From an uncultured Clostridia bacterium (GTDB lineage Bacteria > Bacillota > Clostridia > Oscillospirales > Acutalibacteraceae), in assembly GCA_937876205.1 (NCBI GenBank), contig CALEII010000009.1, positions 1 through 54,925 on the forward strand: a stretch of 54,925 nt of DNA. The letters run 5' to 3'. The notes under the pieces are model-generated. The model worked only from the letters and a program-made list of their open reading frames with translations. It had not been told where the DNA came from and made no database searches. A program made the translations under genes and the position numbers. This document shows, piece by piece, positions 43,150 to 51,427 of this stretch; within the stretch, counting starts at the first letter, position 1; each line of letters starts with the position of its first letter.

Positions 43150-43335
43150 TATTATCAAATCCTTTCACGGCCGAACAAAACAAAGCCGTGAAAAGAGAAA
43201 ATCAAGGGTTTGTTTTATTCAGCGATTCTTCGTTTGGGGGGTATACCGGTTTCTTGACACGCGTCAGGAACCATTAAGAATCACATCCTTTTTTTGTGTG
43301 TAATTGCGAGCGAAAAACAAAAAACGCTCATCTAT
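43150..43335 (-). promoter_or_regulatory. Structured 5' leader of corA
   Basis: Minus-strand leader with GGTTCCTGACGCGTGTCAAG closing with AACC (TGAC/GTCA stem, GCGT loop) and a second hairpin CACGGC...GCCGTG ending just before the Shine-Dalgarno GAAAGGA. It does not resemble the M-box in what I can see. A cis-acting RNA is possible, not shown. Confidence 0.4.
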
Positions 43336-43336
43336 T

Positions 43337-43366
43337 ATTCTATACCATTTCAGCAAGATTTGTCAA
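43337..43366 (-). promoter_or_regulatory. corA promoter overlapping the upstream hairpin
   Basis: Minus strand TTGACA (43366-43361) with TATAGA after 16 bp (43344-43339) or TAGAAT after 18 bp (43342-43337). Confidence 0.6.
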
Positions 43367-43393
43367 GACGATAAAAGACAAATCTTGCTGAAA
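43348..43393. terminator. 17-bp perfect hairpin between GH36 and corA
   Basis: TTTCAGCAAGATTTGTC (43348-43364) and GACAAATCTTGCTGAAA (43377-43393) pair perfectly around a 12-nt loop. There is no strong T-run on the minus side, so termination of the GH36 transcript is probable but not certain. Confidence 0.6.
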
Positions 43394-43419
43394 ATTTTAT
43401 CGGGCTTAAGTCCTACATA

Positions 43420-45528
43420 TTATTCTTTTTCTTTATATATTATCAGCTCTGACGACAATGCAGTCGGAATTGTGATTGCAATTCCGTGTGTTGTCATTTG
43501 CCTGCCGCTTATTTCAAAGCTGTCTGACGAATTATCAAGGGTGACAATGTATGTTTTTCCTGCATCAATACCTTTCGGGAAAACAGTGTAGGCGGTTTTT
43601 TCTGGCTTGGAAAGTGTAAATGCTGCTATTGCGCCCTTTGTTCGGTCATCGGCTGTGATTTCAATGCAGATATAACCGTGTTTGTGTGCCTCATCTGTGT
43701 CGGGAGTATGATGGTATATCCTTGATGTGGGCAGAAAATCCCTTATAAAGCTTTTATAAATATCAACGCTTCGTTTTACAAACTCAAGCTGTATAGGATT
43801 TGCATCTGTGCCGACAGGGGCTATGGTATTAAGGCTCATATGACCGAGCATTGTATTTCTCATATGAAGATCAAGTGCTCCCTGATCGTGACAGCCCATA
43901 CCTGCAAACAGTCTGTCAATTTTTTCGGGAGGCAGAGCCATTGTCATACCGTTTGTTATCATAACCGAATATGGTGAACGCTGATTGTCGCTTACCCATG
44001 TGTGACTGAAGTATTTCATAAGTCCAAGATCAGTTCTGCCGCCTCCGCCTGCACAGTTTTCAAATATCACATCAGGGAAGCGCTTTCTGAGGTTGTCATA
44101 CATCTTATATATTGCATTGAATCGGCGCAGTGAAAGACAATCGCCCTTTTTGCCGATACCGAAATAGCTTCTGTATGAGCCGTTATTGTCAACACGGAGC
44201 ATATCCATATTGTATTCTTCAATCATTCTCGCAAGCTCATTTTCACACCATTGTGCCGCCTCGGGATTTGTCATATCAACAAGAGAATCTGCAGGATTGC
44301 CGTAAATATCGCTTGCAAACCATTCGGGGTGAGCATTTTTCATTTTTGAACGGCACCCGATATTTTCTATATCTGCCCACAGACAGAATTTCATACCAAG
44401 CTTGTGGCAATAGTCTGAAATTTCTTTTATACCGTTGGGATAACGGTCAGGGTGAGGGTAGTTGTCACCACAGTATTCACCCCATCTCATCTGCTCATCG
44501 GGAGGACAGTACCAGCCTGCATCCACAAGAAAAACCTCTGCACCCATTTCAGCAGCTTTTCGCATATAATCCTTTGTGCATTCAACTGACATATCGTGTT
44601 CAGCACCCATACCGCATCCCACAAGCAGATTTGTCTCGGGAAGGCATTTTCTTGCGTGGGAGTTCATTTCGTTCACTGCATCGTCAAGATTGCCCATAAC
44701 GGCACCCATATGGATTTCGGGTGTTATGAAGTTCTCAAAGGGCTCGATAACTGCAAGAGGCTTGTAGGATGTTATCTCTGCACCAAGTGAAATATATGTG
44801 TCGTCAAGCTCTCTGTTTGCATTGTAATCAACCGAAAATCTGCAGCCGCCTGAGTAAGCAATCTGGCAGAAAAAAATGTTTCCCGTTACATTATTCTTGA
44901 GAAAAAGCAACGGATGACGGAATCTGTCTCTGCCGAAGCGTGTGTCAACACAAAGAGTGTCAGGCATCACCTTGTGCCATCTGAACATACCCTCTCTTGC
45001 CCAGTGTGTGTCTTCAAAATAGCCGACAGAATAGAAATCCTCTACATTGTTTTCATAAACAAAGCGATGCTTCTGCATATTTTCAAGACCGCCGGCAATA
45101 AGTGACAGACGGCTGAGATTCAATCTGTCCTGTGACAGATTTTCAATCTCAAAACGGCGTGTGAACATCTGCGTGCCGTCAATTATTGTGTGAATTCTGA
45201 TTTTGACAGGTTTAATTCTGCTGATGAGTGTAAGGATACCTTCGGCACGGTCATCAGAGCTTATAATTTCAAAATTATCAAAATCAAGTCTGAAATCAAT
45301 GCTCTGCCCGTCAAGCTCAATATTGAATGCAGACGGCTCCTGCCAATCGGTATGGTCAAGATATGTAGGAAGATTCTGCAGAGTGTCAAGAGGATACCCT
45401 GCCGTGTTGTAACCGCAGGGTACGAGCATTCCGTCCGTGAATCTTTCTTCATACACAAGAAGACCGCTTCTGTAGCTGAAAACCTGCTTGTCGGCGTTGT
45501 ATTCTATTTTAAAATAAGGCTTTTTCAT
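43420..45528 (-). CDS. GH36 alpha-galactosidase
   Basis: The 702-residue protein has the GH36 layout: an N-terminal beta-supersandwich, then a barrel with EVFLVDAGWY, FCLWADIENIG and HPEWFA. The nucleophile strand is MDMLRVDNNGSY, FENCAGGGGRTDLG follows, and the acid/base is in WVSDNQRSPYS. No signal peptide, so it hydrolyses imported alpha-galactosides (raffinose-type or host glycans) in the cytoplasm. It overlaps the preceding sialidase-like gene by ATGA, so the two are co-translated. Exact substrate is inference. Confidence 0.92.
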   Translation of the reverse strand: MKKPYFKIEYNADKQVFSYRSGLLVYEERFTDGMLVPCGYNTAGYPLDTLQNLPTYLDHTDWQEPSAFNIELDGQSIDFRLDFDNFEIISSDDRAEGILTLISRIKPVKIRIHTIIDGTQMFTRRFEIENLSQDRLNLSRLSLIAGGLENMQKHRFVYENNVEDFYSVGYFEDTHWAREGMFRWHKVMPDTLCVDTRFGRDRFRHPLLFLKNNVTGNIFFCQIAYSGGCRFSVDYNANRELDDTYISLGAEITSYKPLAVIEPFENFITPEIHMGAVMGNLDDAVNEMNSHARKCLPETNLLVGCGMGAEHDMSVECTKDYMRKAAEMGAEVFLVDAGWYCPPDEQMRWGEYCGDNYPHPDRYPNGIKEISDYCHKLGMKFCLWADIENIGCRSKMKNAHPEWFASDIYGNPADSLVDMTNPEAAQWCENELARMIEEYNMDMLRVDNNGSYRSYFGIGKKGDCLSLRRFNAIYKMYDNLRKRFPDVIFENCAGGGGRTDLGLMKYFSHTWVSDNQRSPYSVMITNGMTMALPPEKIDRLFAGMGCHDQGALDLHMRNTMLGHMSLNTIAPVGTDANPIQLEFVKRSVDIYKSFIRDFLPTSRIYHHTPDTDEAHKHGYICIEITADDRTKGAIAAFTLSKPEKTAYTVFPKGIDAGKTYIVTLDNSSDSFEISGRQMTTHGIAITIPTALSSELIIYKEKE

Positions 45529-46604
45529 CTGTTGTCACCCGTGATTTCGTTGTACATTATTCTTATAATTTTTGTGCTGTTAAGGCATATGCCTGAATTG
45601 TTGCTGTGGTAGTAGGCAATAAGAAAGCCGTCTTTACAGCTGATTACGGCAGGATAGCAGTAGCCGTTGTTCATATCATCTTCTATATAAAATGTGTTTT
45701 CTTTTGTGAATGTTCTGCCCTTGTCGTAGCTTACACTGCAGACATACGGCGTTCTGCCCCATGTCAGCTCATCGTTTGAAAGAAGGTGATTTGCAATGGG
45801 ATTGAATATTGCAACGGTAATTTCTCCTACATCCTTTACAAGCATAGGTGAAAGGGGAGAGGTAAAAAAGTGATTGGGTTCGGGAGAAGTCCAGCTTTCA
45901 CCGTCATTGTCAGAAAAACATTCAAACTGACAGCCGAGAGCTGTTCTTATATAACACCATAGCCTTCCGTCAGTGAATTGATAAAGCCCCGGCTCCTGAT
46001 AGCCGTCATCGTCTGTATCATAAGGCAGACTGAACTCGGTTTCAGTCTTTCTCCAGCTTTTTCCGTCATCGTCAGACACAAAAAAACAAAGAACTCCGGG
46101 AGCAAACTCGGGATTTATATATATACTGTGCCGTGCCATAGGCAGAATAATTCTTCCCGATGCAGTTCTGAGTGCTCTGTCGTTGTTCATAACATAATAG
46201 TCCTGTCTGTCAAGCGACTGCATACAGTCAACAGGCTCAGACCACGTTATGCCTTCATCGGCAGAACGGATAAGCATAATTTTATCTGTTCCGTCAGAAT
46301 TCTTGTGAATATAGAACGCACCGATGTCATCATTATTCATACGCAGAAATGTAAGGCTCATTACATTCTTTGCGTTAACGGGTTTTTCTATGATTACTCT
46401 CTTGTCGGTCCAGCTTTCACCTTCATCGCAGGAGGTTATGCAGACAATTCTTGCGCTTGCGTCATCTTCCCGGTCATCACCGATATATTCCGTATAACCG
46501 AACAGTATTGAGCCGTTTCTGAGCCTTATGAAGGAGCCCTCGCCGTTTCTGGGGTTATTCTCTTTTGCTGCAATAAACAGCACTTCTCTACCGATTTTTT
46601 TCAT
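45525..46604 (-). CDS. Sialidase-like six-bladed propeller protein
   Basis: The 359-residue protein has Asp-box motifs SADEGITW, SDDDGKSW and SDNDGESW and the opening NPRNGEGSFIRLRNGSILF typical of sialidase-superfamily propellers. No signal peptide. Start ATG 46604 lies about 10 nt after a run of G (AGGGGG); TTG 46610 is an alternative. Cotranscribed with GH36, it could remove sialic acid or another terminal sugar before alpha-galactose cleavage. A true sialidase needs an Arg triad that I could not confirm, so a related glycosidase is possible. Confidence 0.8.
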   Translation of the reverse strand: MKKIGREVLFIAAKENNPRNGEGSFIRLRNGSILFGYTEYIGDDREDDASARIVCITSCDEGESWTDKRVIIEKPVNAKNVMSLTFLRMNNDDIGAFYIHKNSDGTDKIMLIRSADEGITWSEPVDCMQSLDRQDYYVMNNDRALRTASGRIILPMARHSIYINPEFAPGVLCFFVSDDDGKSWRKTETEFSLPYDTDDDGYQEPGLYQFTDGRLWCYIRTALGCQFECFSDNDGESWTSPEPNHFFTSPLSPMLVKDVGEITVAIFNPIANHLLSNDELTWGRTPYVCSVSYDKGRTFTKENTFYIEDDMNNGYCYPAVISCKDGFLIAYYHSNNSGICLNSTKIIRIMYNEITGDNR

Positions 46605-46626
46605 TGTCAATCAACCCCCTTTCTGT

Positions 46627-46655
46627 ATTATAACATAACAAATCGGATAATACAA
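46627..46655 (-). promoter_or_regulatory. Promoter of the sialidase-GH36 operon
   Basis: Minus strand TTGTAT (46655-46650), 17 bp, TATAAT (46632-46627), 23 bp before the start codon. Confidence 0.6.
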
Positions 46656-46660
46656 TAAAC

Positions 46661-46686
46661 AAAAACGGCACCGAAGAGATGCCGTT
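46661..46686 (-). terminator. Terminator of the SH3/C39 gene
   Basis: Minus strand AACGGCA, a 9-nt loop, TGCCGTT, then TTTGTTT. Confidence 0.8.
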
Positions 46687-46693
46687 TGTTTTG

Positions 46694-47659
46694 TCAGTAG
46701 TTAAAATATTTATAAATATTCGGATAAGCGTTCAGGAATTGCTGTAATGTGCGTCTTGATGCCGAGCCGGGGTCATTGATTGTAAAGCCCGATGCAGACA
46801 GCACATTGCCGCCTGTATAGCCTGTAATAACAACCCAGTGCTGACCGCCGTAAGAATTTTTTGCACCGAAGAGAACAGGCTTACCGTTTTTAAGCAGGTT
46901 ATATATTTTTGAAAGATATGAAGCACTGCTTGTTGTGACAATATAATCTGAGGGCCAGTATACATTGCCTGACGGTGAGTAGGTCAGCTTCCTTGACATA
47001 GCATCGGGATAAATTGCTGTGCCTGTTCTGTATGACTGCATCATTGCGATGGCAGTTGTTGCACAGCCGATTTTACCGATTGTTTTGCCCGAGCTGCCGA
47101 GAGTTACATTTGCCCAGCGGGAATCTGTCTGTTTGTATGACGGAACGGCAAGAGACACTGCTGAGTAACCTGATGTCACTGCAGAGCCAAGATAGCTGCC
47201 GAGAACATAGCCGATTTTTGTGCCGTGATAAAGAATCCGTTTCCAATCACCCGAAGAGGAAAGAACAATGACCGTTTCACCTCTTGCAAGATTGCCTGTT
47301 TTTGCATATGAAGTTGACGGACCGCTTCTGACATTCAGACTGCCGGACGATATGTTCACGCTGTATGCCTTTGATGAAAGAGCAGTAATATAATTACTGT
47401 GACAGTAACCGTAGCTGCCCTTTGCATACTCAACATACCACCATTCGCCCGATTGGGAGATAAGTGTGACATAGGAATGTTTTTTCAGCGTTGCAACAAC
47501 AGAAGATGAAGTATTGCTTCGGCTTCTGACATTCAGATATCCGCTTGCAGTGTTTACTGCACCTGCAATTGAAGATACATCGGCTGCACTGACTCTGACA
47601 GGTGTAAAAATTGCCGCTGTGAGCAGAACCGAAAGAATTAAAGATAATATTTTTTTCAT
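46694..47659 (-). CDS. Secreted SH3b-SH3b-C39-like cysteine peptidase
   Basis: The 321-residue protein has a signal peptide (MKKILSLILSVLLTAAIFTP). Two bacterial SH3 domains follow (GYLNVRSRSNTSSSVVATL at about 40-95; GSLNVRSGPSTSYAKTGNL at about 108-160). The C-terminal domain is a C39-like papain fold with catalytic Cys in GCATTAIAM, His in QHWVVITGY and Asp in INDPG. It likely binds the wall through the SH3 domains and cleaves peptidoglycan peptides or another extracellular peptide. GAGGTG lies before the ATG. It stands alone between terminators. Confidence 0.88.
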   Translation of the reverse strand: MKKILSLILSVLLTAAIFTPVRVSAADVSSIAGAVNTASGYLNVRSRSNTSSSVVATLKKHSYVTLISQSGEWWYVEYAKGSYGYCHSNYITALSSKAYSVNISSGSLNVRSGPSTSYAKTGNLARGETVIVLSSSGDWKRILYHGTKIGYVLGSYLGSAVTSGYSAVSLAVPSYKQTDSRWANVTLGSSGKTIGKIGCATTAIAMMQSYRTGTAIYPDAMSRKLTYSPSGNVYWPSDYIVTTSSASYLSKIYNLLKNGKPVLFGAKNSYGGQHWVVITGYTGGNVLSASGFTINDPGSASRRTLQQFLNAYPNIYKYFNY

Positions 47660-47754
47660 TATTCACCTCGTTTTCACCATGGTGTTTTTTTGCATATATG
47701 CAAACATATTGTACCATAACGGCTTTGTGAAGTGAATACTCCAAATGATGTAAA

Positions 47755-48294
47755 TTATTTTTTTCTGTCCAGTCTTATTATACCTGAAATAATGGAAACA
47801 AGGCTGAGTATTTCGCAGATAATTGCACCTACTGAGAAATTGGCTATATTGTATATCAGCCAGACAGGGGAGCTGATAAGTCCGAATTTTCTTATTGCTT
47901 TTGCGTCTGTCAGACGGTAGCTGTGTGTTGTGGCAATCATACCGATTATCGGCAGAAATTCAAGAATGAAATTGACTGCTGTAGGCTCCTTGTCAAGCAC
48001 TGTGAATGTGAAAATATATGAAGCGATATAGATTGCCGTAAAGCCTGCAAACCAGCCTATGTGATCTGCTTTGAGTTTTTCCTTGTTGATGAAAATCACG
48101 GCTCTTACAGCACCTATAAAATTCATAATTGCTCCAACGGTTGCCCCGAGCATAAAAAAGTTTATTGTGAACAGTATGGTGCCGCATAGCTGACAGGTTA
48201 TTGCACCTTTTCTTGTCTTCTGCTGATAAGAGAAAAGGTTGAAAAACATTGCAAAAAGCCCGATTATCTGGGCTATGATTTCTATCGGTGTCAT
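47755..48294 (-). CDS. YgjV-family inner-membrane protein
   Basis: The 179-residue protein has five or six hydrophobic helices and IAQIIGLFAMFFNLFSYQQK, the YgjV-type opening with the FxSYQQKxR segment. Length and layout match the family, whose role is unknown. Its ATG directly follows the stop of the isomerase gene (TAAATG), so the two are coupled. Confidence 0.8.
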   Translation of the reverse strand: MTPIEIIAQIIGLFAMFFNLFSYQQKTRKGAITCQLCGTILFTINFFMLGATVGAIMNFIGAVRAVIFINKEKLKADHIGWFAGFTAIYIASYIFTFTVLDKEPTAVNFILEFLPIIGMIATTHSYRLTDAKAIRKFGLISSPVWLIYNIANFSVGAIICEILSLVSIISGIIRLDRKK

Positions 48295-49158
48295 TTAAGC
48301 TTCCTCATACATTGAAGCAAGTTTTTTTGCGCTTTCTGCCATATTCTTAAGCCCGTCGGTTATGTTATCTTTTGTAAAAGCAGAAAGATATCTGTCTGCT
48401 TCAAGAGTGAAATAACCGTTGTAGCCGATTTTTTTAAGTGCTCTGACAATTGCAGTGAAATCCACATTCATTGAGAACGGAATCTGATGTGAATCATGCC
48501 ATTTGTCATTATCGTGAATGTGAAGTGCCTGCAGACGGTTGCCCAGTGCAAGAATCATTTCTTCTGCGCTTGTGCCGACGCCTCTCATTTCTGCGTGGCC
48601 GATATCAAGGCATGCAACAAAGAAATCATCATTCACAGCATCAAGATGAGCATTGAAGCTTTCGGGTGTGGCACAGGCAGCAAAGGAAGATTCATCCTTT
48701 TCATCGTTCCAGTTCCACATATTTTCGGTTGCTATCTTAACGCCGTGTTCCTTTGCAAATGGGAGCAGCTCAAGATACATTTCTGCATTTTTTTCAGGGC
48801 CGTCATCGTTGACGGGATGAATTATGCAGATTTTACCGCCTGCCTCAGCAGTGCACTCAATTGCTCTTTTCATAAAAGAACGTATTTCTTTGATTTTTGT
48901 GGGGAACGGAGCATGTGACTGATTGCAGACAATGCCGTTATCAAGACCGATTTGTCTGAGCCTGCGTGCAAATGCAAGGTAATCATTGCCTGCAAAGGGA
49001 CTGCTGTTGGGAAAAAGACATTTGTTATCCCAATCGTATCTGCACATATCAAACATTGAAAGGTCCCAGGCATCAAAGCCTGCCTTTGCTATAAGCTCAA
49101 CGGCTTTTTCTTCGCCGATATGCTTTGCTGCAGAATGTATTTCTGTTGAAATTTTCAT
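48295..49158 (-). CDS. Sugar phosphate isomerase/epimerase, xylose-isomerase-like barrel
   Basis: The 287-residue protein has the AP-endonuclease-2 type TIM barrel: KAVELIAKAGFDAWDLSMFD, CNQSHAPFPT, ICIIHPVND, IATENMWNWND, FFVACLDIGHAEMRG, LQALHIHDNDKWHDSH and FTLEADRYL. These hold the metal-binding Glu, Asp/His, His and Glu positions. Start ATG 49158 follows AGGTG; a GTG at 49167 overlaps that site. Probably isomerises a sugar or inositol derivative in the cytoplasm. The neighbouring glycosidase-like gene supports a sugar role. Confidence 0.85.
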   Translation of the reverse strand: MKISTEIHSAAKHIGEEKAVELIAKAGFDAWDLSMFDMCRYDWDNKCLFPNSSPFAGNDYLAFARRLRQIGLDNGIVCNQSHAPFPTKIKEIRSFMKRAIECTAEAGGKICIIHPVNDDGPEKNAEMYLELLPFAKEHGVKIATENMWNWNDEKDESSFAACATPESFNAHLDAVNDDFFVACLDIGHAEMRGVGTSAEEMILALGNRLQALHIHDNDKWHDSHQIPFSMNVDFTAIVRALKKIGYNGYFTLEADRYLSAFTKDNITDGLKNMAESAKKLASMYEEA

Positions 49159-49176
49159 TATGTACACCTGTTTCTG

Positions 49177-50343
49177 TTATTTTGTCTTTTCAAGCAGTAT
49201 ATGGGCAGCAATTGCTACTCTTGCACTGTCACCGCTGTAAAGGGGATAGTTGTGGTTGCCGAATTTTTCCTGAAATGATTTCATATATGTGACAACTCTG
49301 TCAGTGTCATTCATTTTTGCGCCTGCAATAACCACTGAGCCCCAGCAGAATTCACTGTTGAAATTAAGATGCTCCCAGTCAAAGCTTTCGCAGAATTTGC
49401 CGTAAAGAGTCTTTGCTCTCTCAGTCTCGGGGGCAAGTACACCGTGGTTTATTACAAACAGCTGTGCAGTTGCACCGGGGTAGAATGAGCTCCAGGAGAA
49501 GTTTTGCACATTGCGGCCTGTTGAATCAAGCGCTGTACGGTAGTAACCGTCAAAATGATTCCACATTTTGTTTTCAATGGCATTGCTTACATCCTTTGCA
49601 GTTTTTCTGCACAGCTCAAGAGTATTTGAATAAGAAGCGTCATTTTTGCAGATAACTGTTTCAAAGAGCTCAGTCGCATCAACAGCGCCTTCATAAACTT
49701 CGCTGTTATCCATAAGGAATTTGATTCTGTAATCGGGGCAGGCAAATGCAAGACCGTTGTGCATTGTGGCAGTCATCGCATTTACAACACGGGCAATTTC
49801 ACTGCTTTTTGAGATAATGTATTCTGTGTCACCTGTTGCTTTGCTGTATTTGTTAAGCACCGTAAGGAACACTGCTGCGTAAGAGTCGCTTGAATCATAC
49901 TTTCTCGGGTGCATTCTTTCGCCTGTGACAGCACCGTTTTCTACTGTGATGATGTGGTCATAAATTGTGCCGTCAATGCCTGCGTAATCGGTTTCTGCCG
50001 TGTTAAGGTGTGCAAAGTGCCACTCAAGGTAATCCTTTACCTGTGAAGCATATGTTTCTGCATTGTCAAGCAATGCAAGTGCAGCGTAGCACGAAAAATA
50101 GGGATTTACAGTAAGCTCAGCATTGTCGTTGTATGTCATAGGAATTGCGCCGTTATCAAGCTGAAGAGAAGCTATCCAGGCAGTCTCCGTTTCAAAAACA
50201 GCCTCAAGCACTTCAATATCCTCCTGCGTTGCCGAAACCTCAGGTAACGGTGATTCTGCGAGGTCGGGGCTTTCGTAGGGGATACCTAAAAAGCTGAATA
50301 GTGAATAAATAAGTGCCATAAAAAAGGATAACAGTTTCGTCAT
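49177..50343 (-). CDS. Exported six-hairpin glycosidase-like protein
   Basis: The 388-residue protein has an N-terminal hydrophobic helix (LLSFFMALIYSLFSFLGI), a signal anchor or signal peptide. An alpha/alpha-toroid follows, with paired helices and conserved aromatic segments (AWIASLQLDNGAIPMTYND, YAALALLDNAETYASQVKDY, HPRKYDSSDSYAAVFL, WSSFYPGATAQLF). This suggests a six-hairpin glycoside hydrolase or lyase. AAGGAGG precedes the ATG. First gene of the isomerase/YgjV operon. Specific family not assigned. Confidence 0.68.
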   Translation of the reverse strand: MTKLLSFFMALIYSLFSFLGIPYESPDLAESPLPEVSATQEDIEVLEAVFETETAWIASLQLDNGAIPMTYNDNAELTVNPYFSCYAALALLDNAETYASQVKDYLEWHFAHLNTAETDYAGIDGTIYDHIITVENGAVTGERMHPRKYDSSDSYAAVFLTVLNKYSKATGDTEYIISKSSEIARVVNAMTATMHNGLAFACPDYRIKFLMDNSEVYEGAVDATELFETVICKNDASYSNTLELCRKTAKDVSNAIENKMWNHFDGYYRTALDSTGRNVQNFSWSSFYPGATAQLFVINHGVLAPETERAKTLYGKFCESFDWEHLNFNSEFCWGSVVIAGAKMNDTDRVVTYMKSFQEKFGNHNYPLYSGDSARVAIAAHILLEKTK

Positions 50344-50404
50344 ATGAACAACCTCCTTAAAAATATATAATCATTATATCATCCTAAGAATAAATGTCAA
50401 TATT

Positions 50405-50923
50405 TTATCTGCCACGGTATTCCTGTTTTAGGATTTCGTGCATTTCTTCGGGCGTTTCCTTGCAGCCTTCTCTGAGCCATTTTTTTATCATTGCATTGAA
50501 GCCGTTGCGGAAAAACTCAATGTGATAATCAATATGCTTGTTATCAAAGTCCTTTTCGGCTCTTTCCGGGTCATAAATAGATATCTGATGTGTTTCATCA
50601 TAGCCCAGCTTGAAATATGTCTTGTAAAGAATCTGATTTTCATAGATGTGAGTGAACATTTTCAGTGCGCCTTCAGTTGTCTGTCCCTTCGGCTCGTTGT
50701 GGAACAGCTCTCCGAAGTCCTTTTCAAGGCTTTCTTTCGTTTTGTCTGCAAGGTCATAAACATCAATGAAATTTGCGTAAAATGTGCTTCTGTTGAGTCC
50801 CGATATTTTGCAGATGTCAGAGACTGTTATATCTTTCAGTTCTCTTGACTGCAGAAGCTCAATAAAAGCTTTGCCTATTTTTCTTACAGACTCTTTTCTT
50901 CGTTTGTTGTTTTTTGTATTCAT
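50405..50923 (-). CDS. TetR-family repressor
   Basis: The 172-residue protein has a TetR N-terminal domain: KIGKAFIELLQSRELKDITV, then SDICKISGLNRSTFYANFID, the recognition helix-turn-helix with FY(A/K)xF. ATG 50923 follows GAGGTG by 6 nt. The C-terminal ligand domain (LFHNEP, TYFKLGYDETHQ) resembles clostridial TetR types without a known effector. It is divergent from a two-gene membrane operon across a perfect 19-bp inverted repeat, so self-regulation and control of that operon are likely. Confidence 0.88.
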   Translation of the reverse strand: MNTKNNKRRKESVRKIGKAFIELLQSRELKDITVSDICKISGLNRSTFYANFIDVYDLADKTKESLEKDFGELFHNEPKGQTTEGALKMFTHIYENQILYKTYFKLGYDETHQISIYDPERAEKDFDNKHIDYHIEFFRNGFNAMIKKWLREGCKETPEEMHEILKQEYRGR

Positions 50924-50934
50924 TTGTTGCACCT

Positions 50935-51031
50935 CATTATTCCAACACTTGTTGTGAAATTGATGATTGTTTTTTTGTTTCCGGATATATTATACTACAA
51001 GTGCATTAAGAAAACAAGTGTTGGAATAATG
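50935..51031. promoter_or_regulatory. Divergent TetR operator and overlapping promoters
   Basis: CATTATTCCAACACTTGTT (50935-50953) and its exact complement (51013-51031) frame the gap. Minus promoter: TTGTTT (51017-51012), 17 bp, TATAAT (50994-50989). Plus promoter: TTGTTT (50967-50972), 18 bp, TATACT (50991-50996). The -10 elements overlap, and the right arm covers the minus -35. Confidence 0.78.
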
Positions 51032-51058
51032 CAATTGTACAAACGGAGGAAAAAGAAA

Positions 51059-51427
51059 ATGAAAAAAAGCAGTTTTGTAGCAATGATTTTAGGAACAGTC
51101 AGCGGAGTACTTTTTGCACTTGGTATGTGTATGGCACTTCTGCCTGAGTGGGACGCATTCAAAGAGGGCATTATATTCGGAGTTGTCGGTCTTGTTCTCG
51201 GTCTTATAACAGTTCTTGTGTGGCGTAAAATGGAACACAAGGCTCACATTAAATTCAGCGCAAAGGGTGTTCTTTTTGCTGTGGTTGCAGTGCTGGGTGC
51301 ACTTATTCTCGGCGTAGGTATGTGTTTCTGCATCGTCTGGGAAAAGCTTGTTGCAGGCGTAATAATAGGTCTTGTGGGCATTGTTATGCTTCTGTCACTT
51401 ATCCCCATTGCAAAAGGCGTAAAATGA
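51059..51427 (+). CDS. Four-helix membrane protein with internal duplication
   Basis: The 122-residue protein starts at ATG 51059 (GGAGGA upstream). It has four hydrophobic helices as two similar halves: ALGMCMALLPEW...GIIFGVVGLVLGL and GVGMCFCIVWEK...GVIIGLVGIVMLL share GMC, W and G-I-I-G-V/L-V-G-x-V. No family known. Overlaps the next gene (ATGA) and is controlled by the divergent TetR operator; a small-molecule or stress-efflux role is a guess. Confidence 0.75.
   Translation: MKKSSFVAMILGTVSGVLFALGMCMALLPEWDAFKEGIIFGVVGLVLGLITVLVWRKMEHKAHIKFSAKGVLFAVVAVLGALILGVGMCFCIVWEKLVAGVIIGLVGIVMLLSLIPIAKGVK

Noticed and set aside
43150..43335. M-box magnesium riboswitch before corA
   Set aside because: The conserved M-box core sequence is not visible; only generic hairpins are seen.
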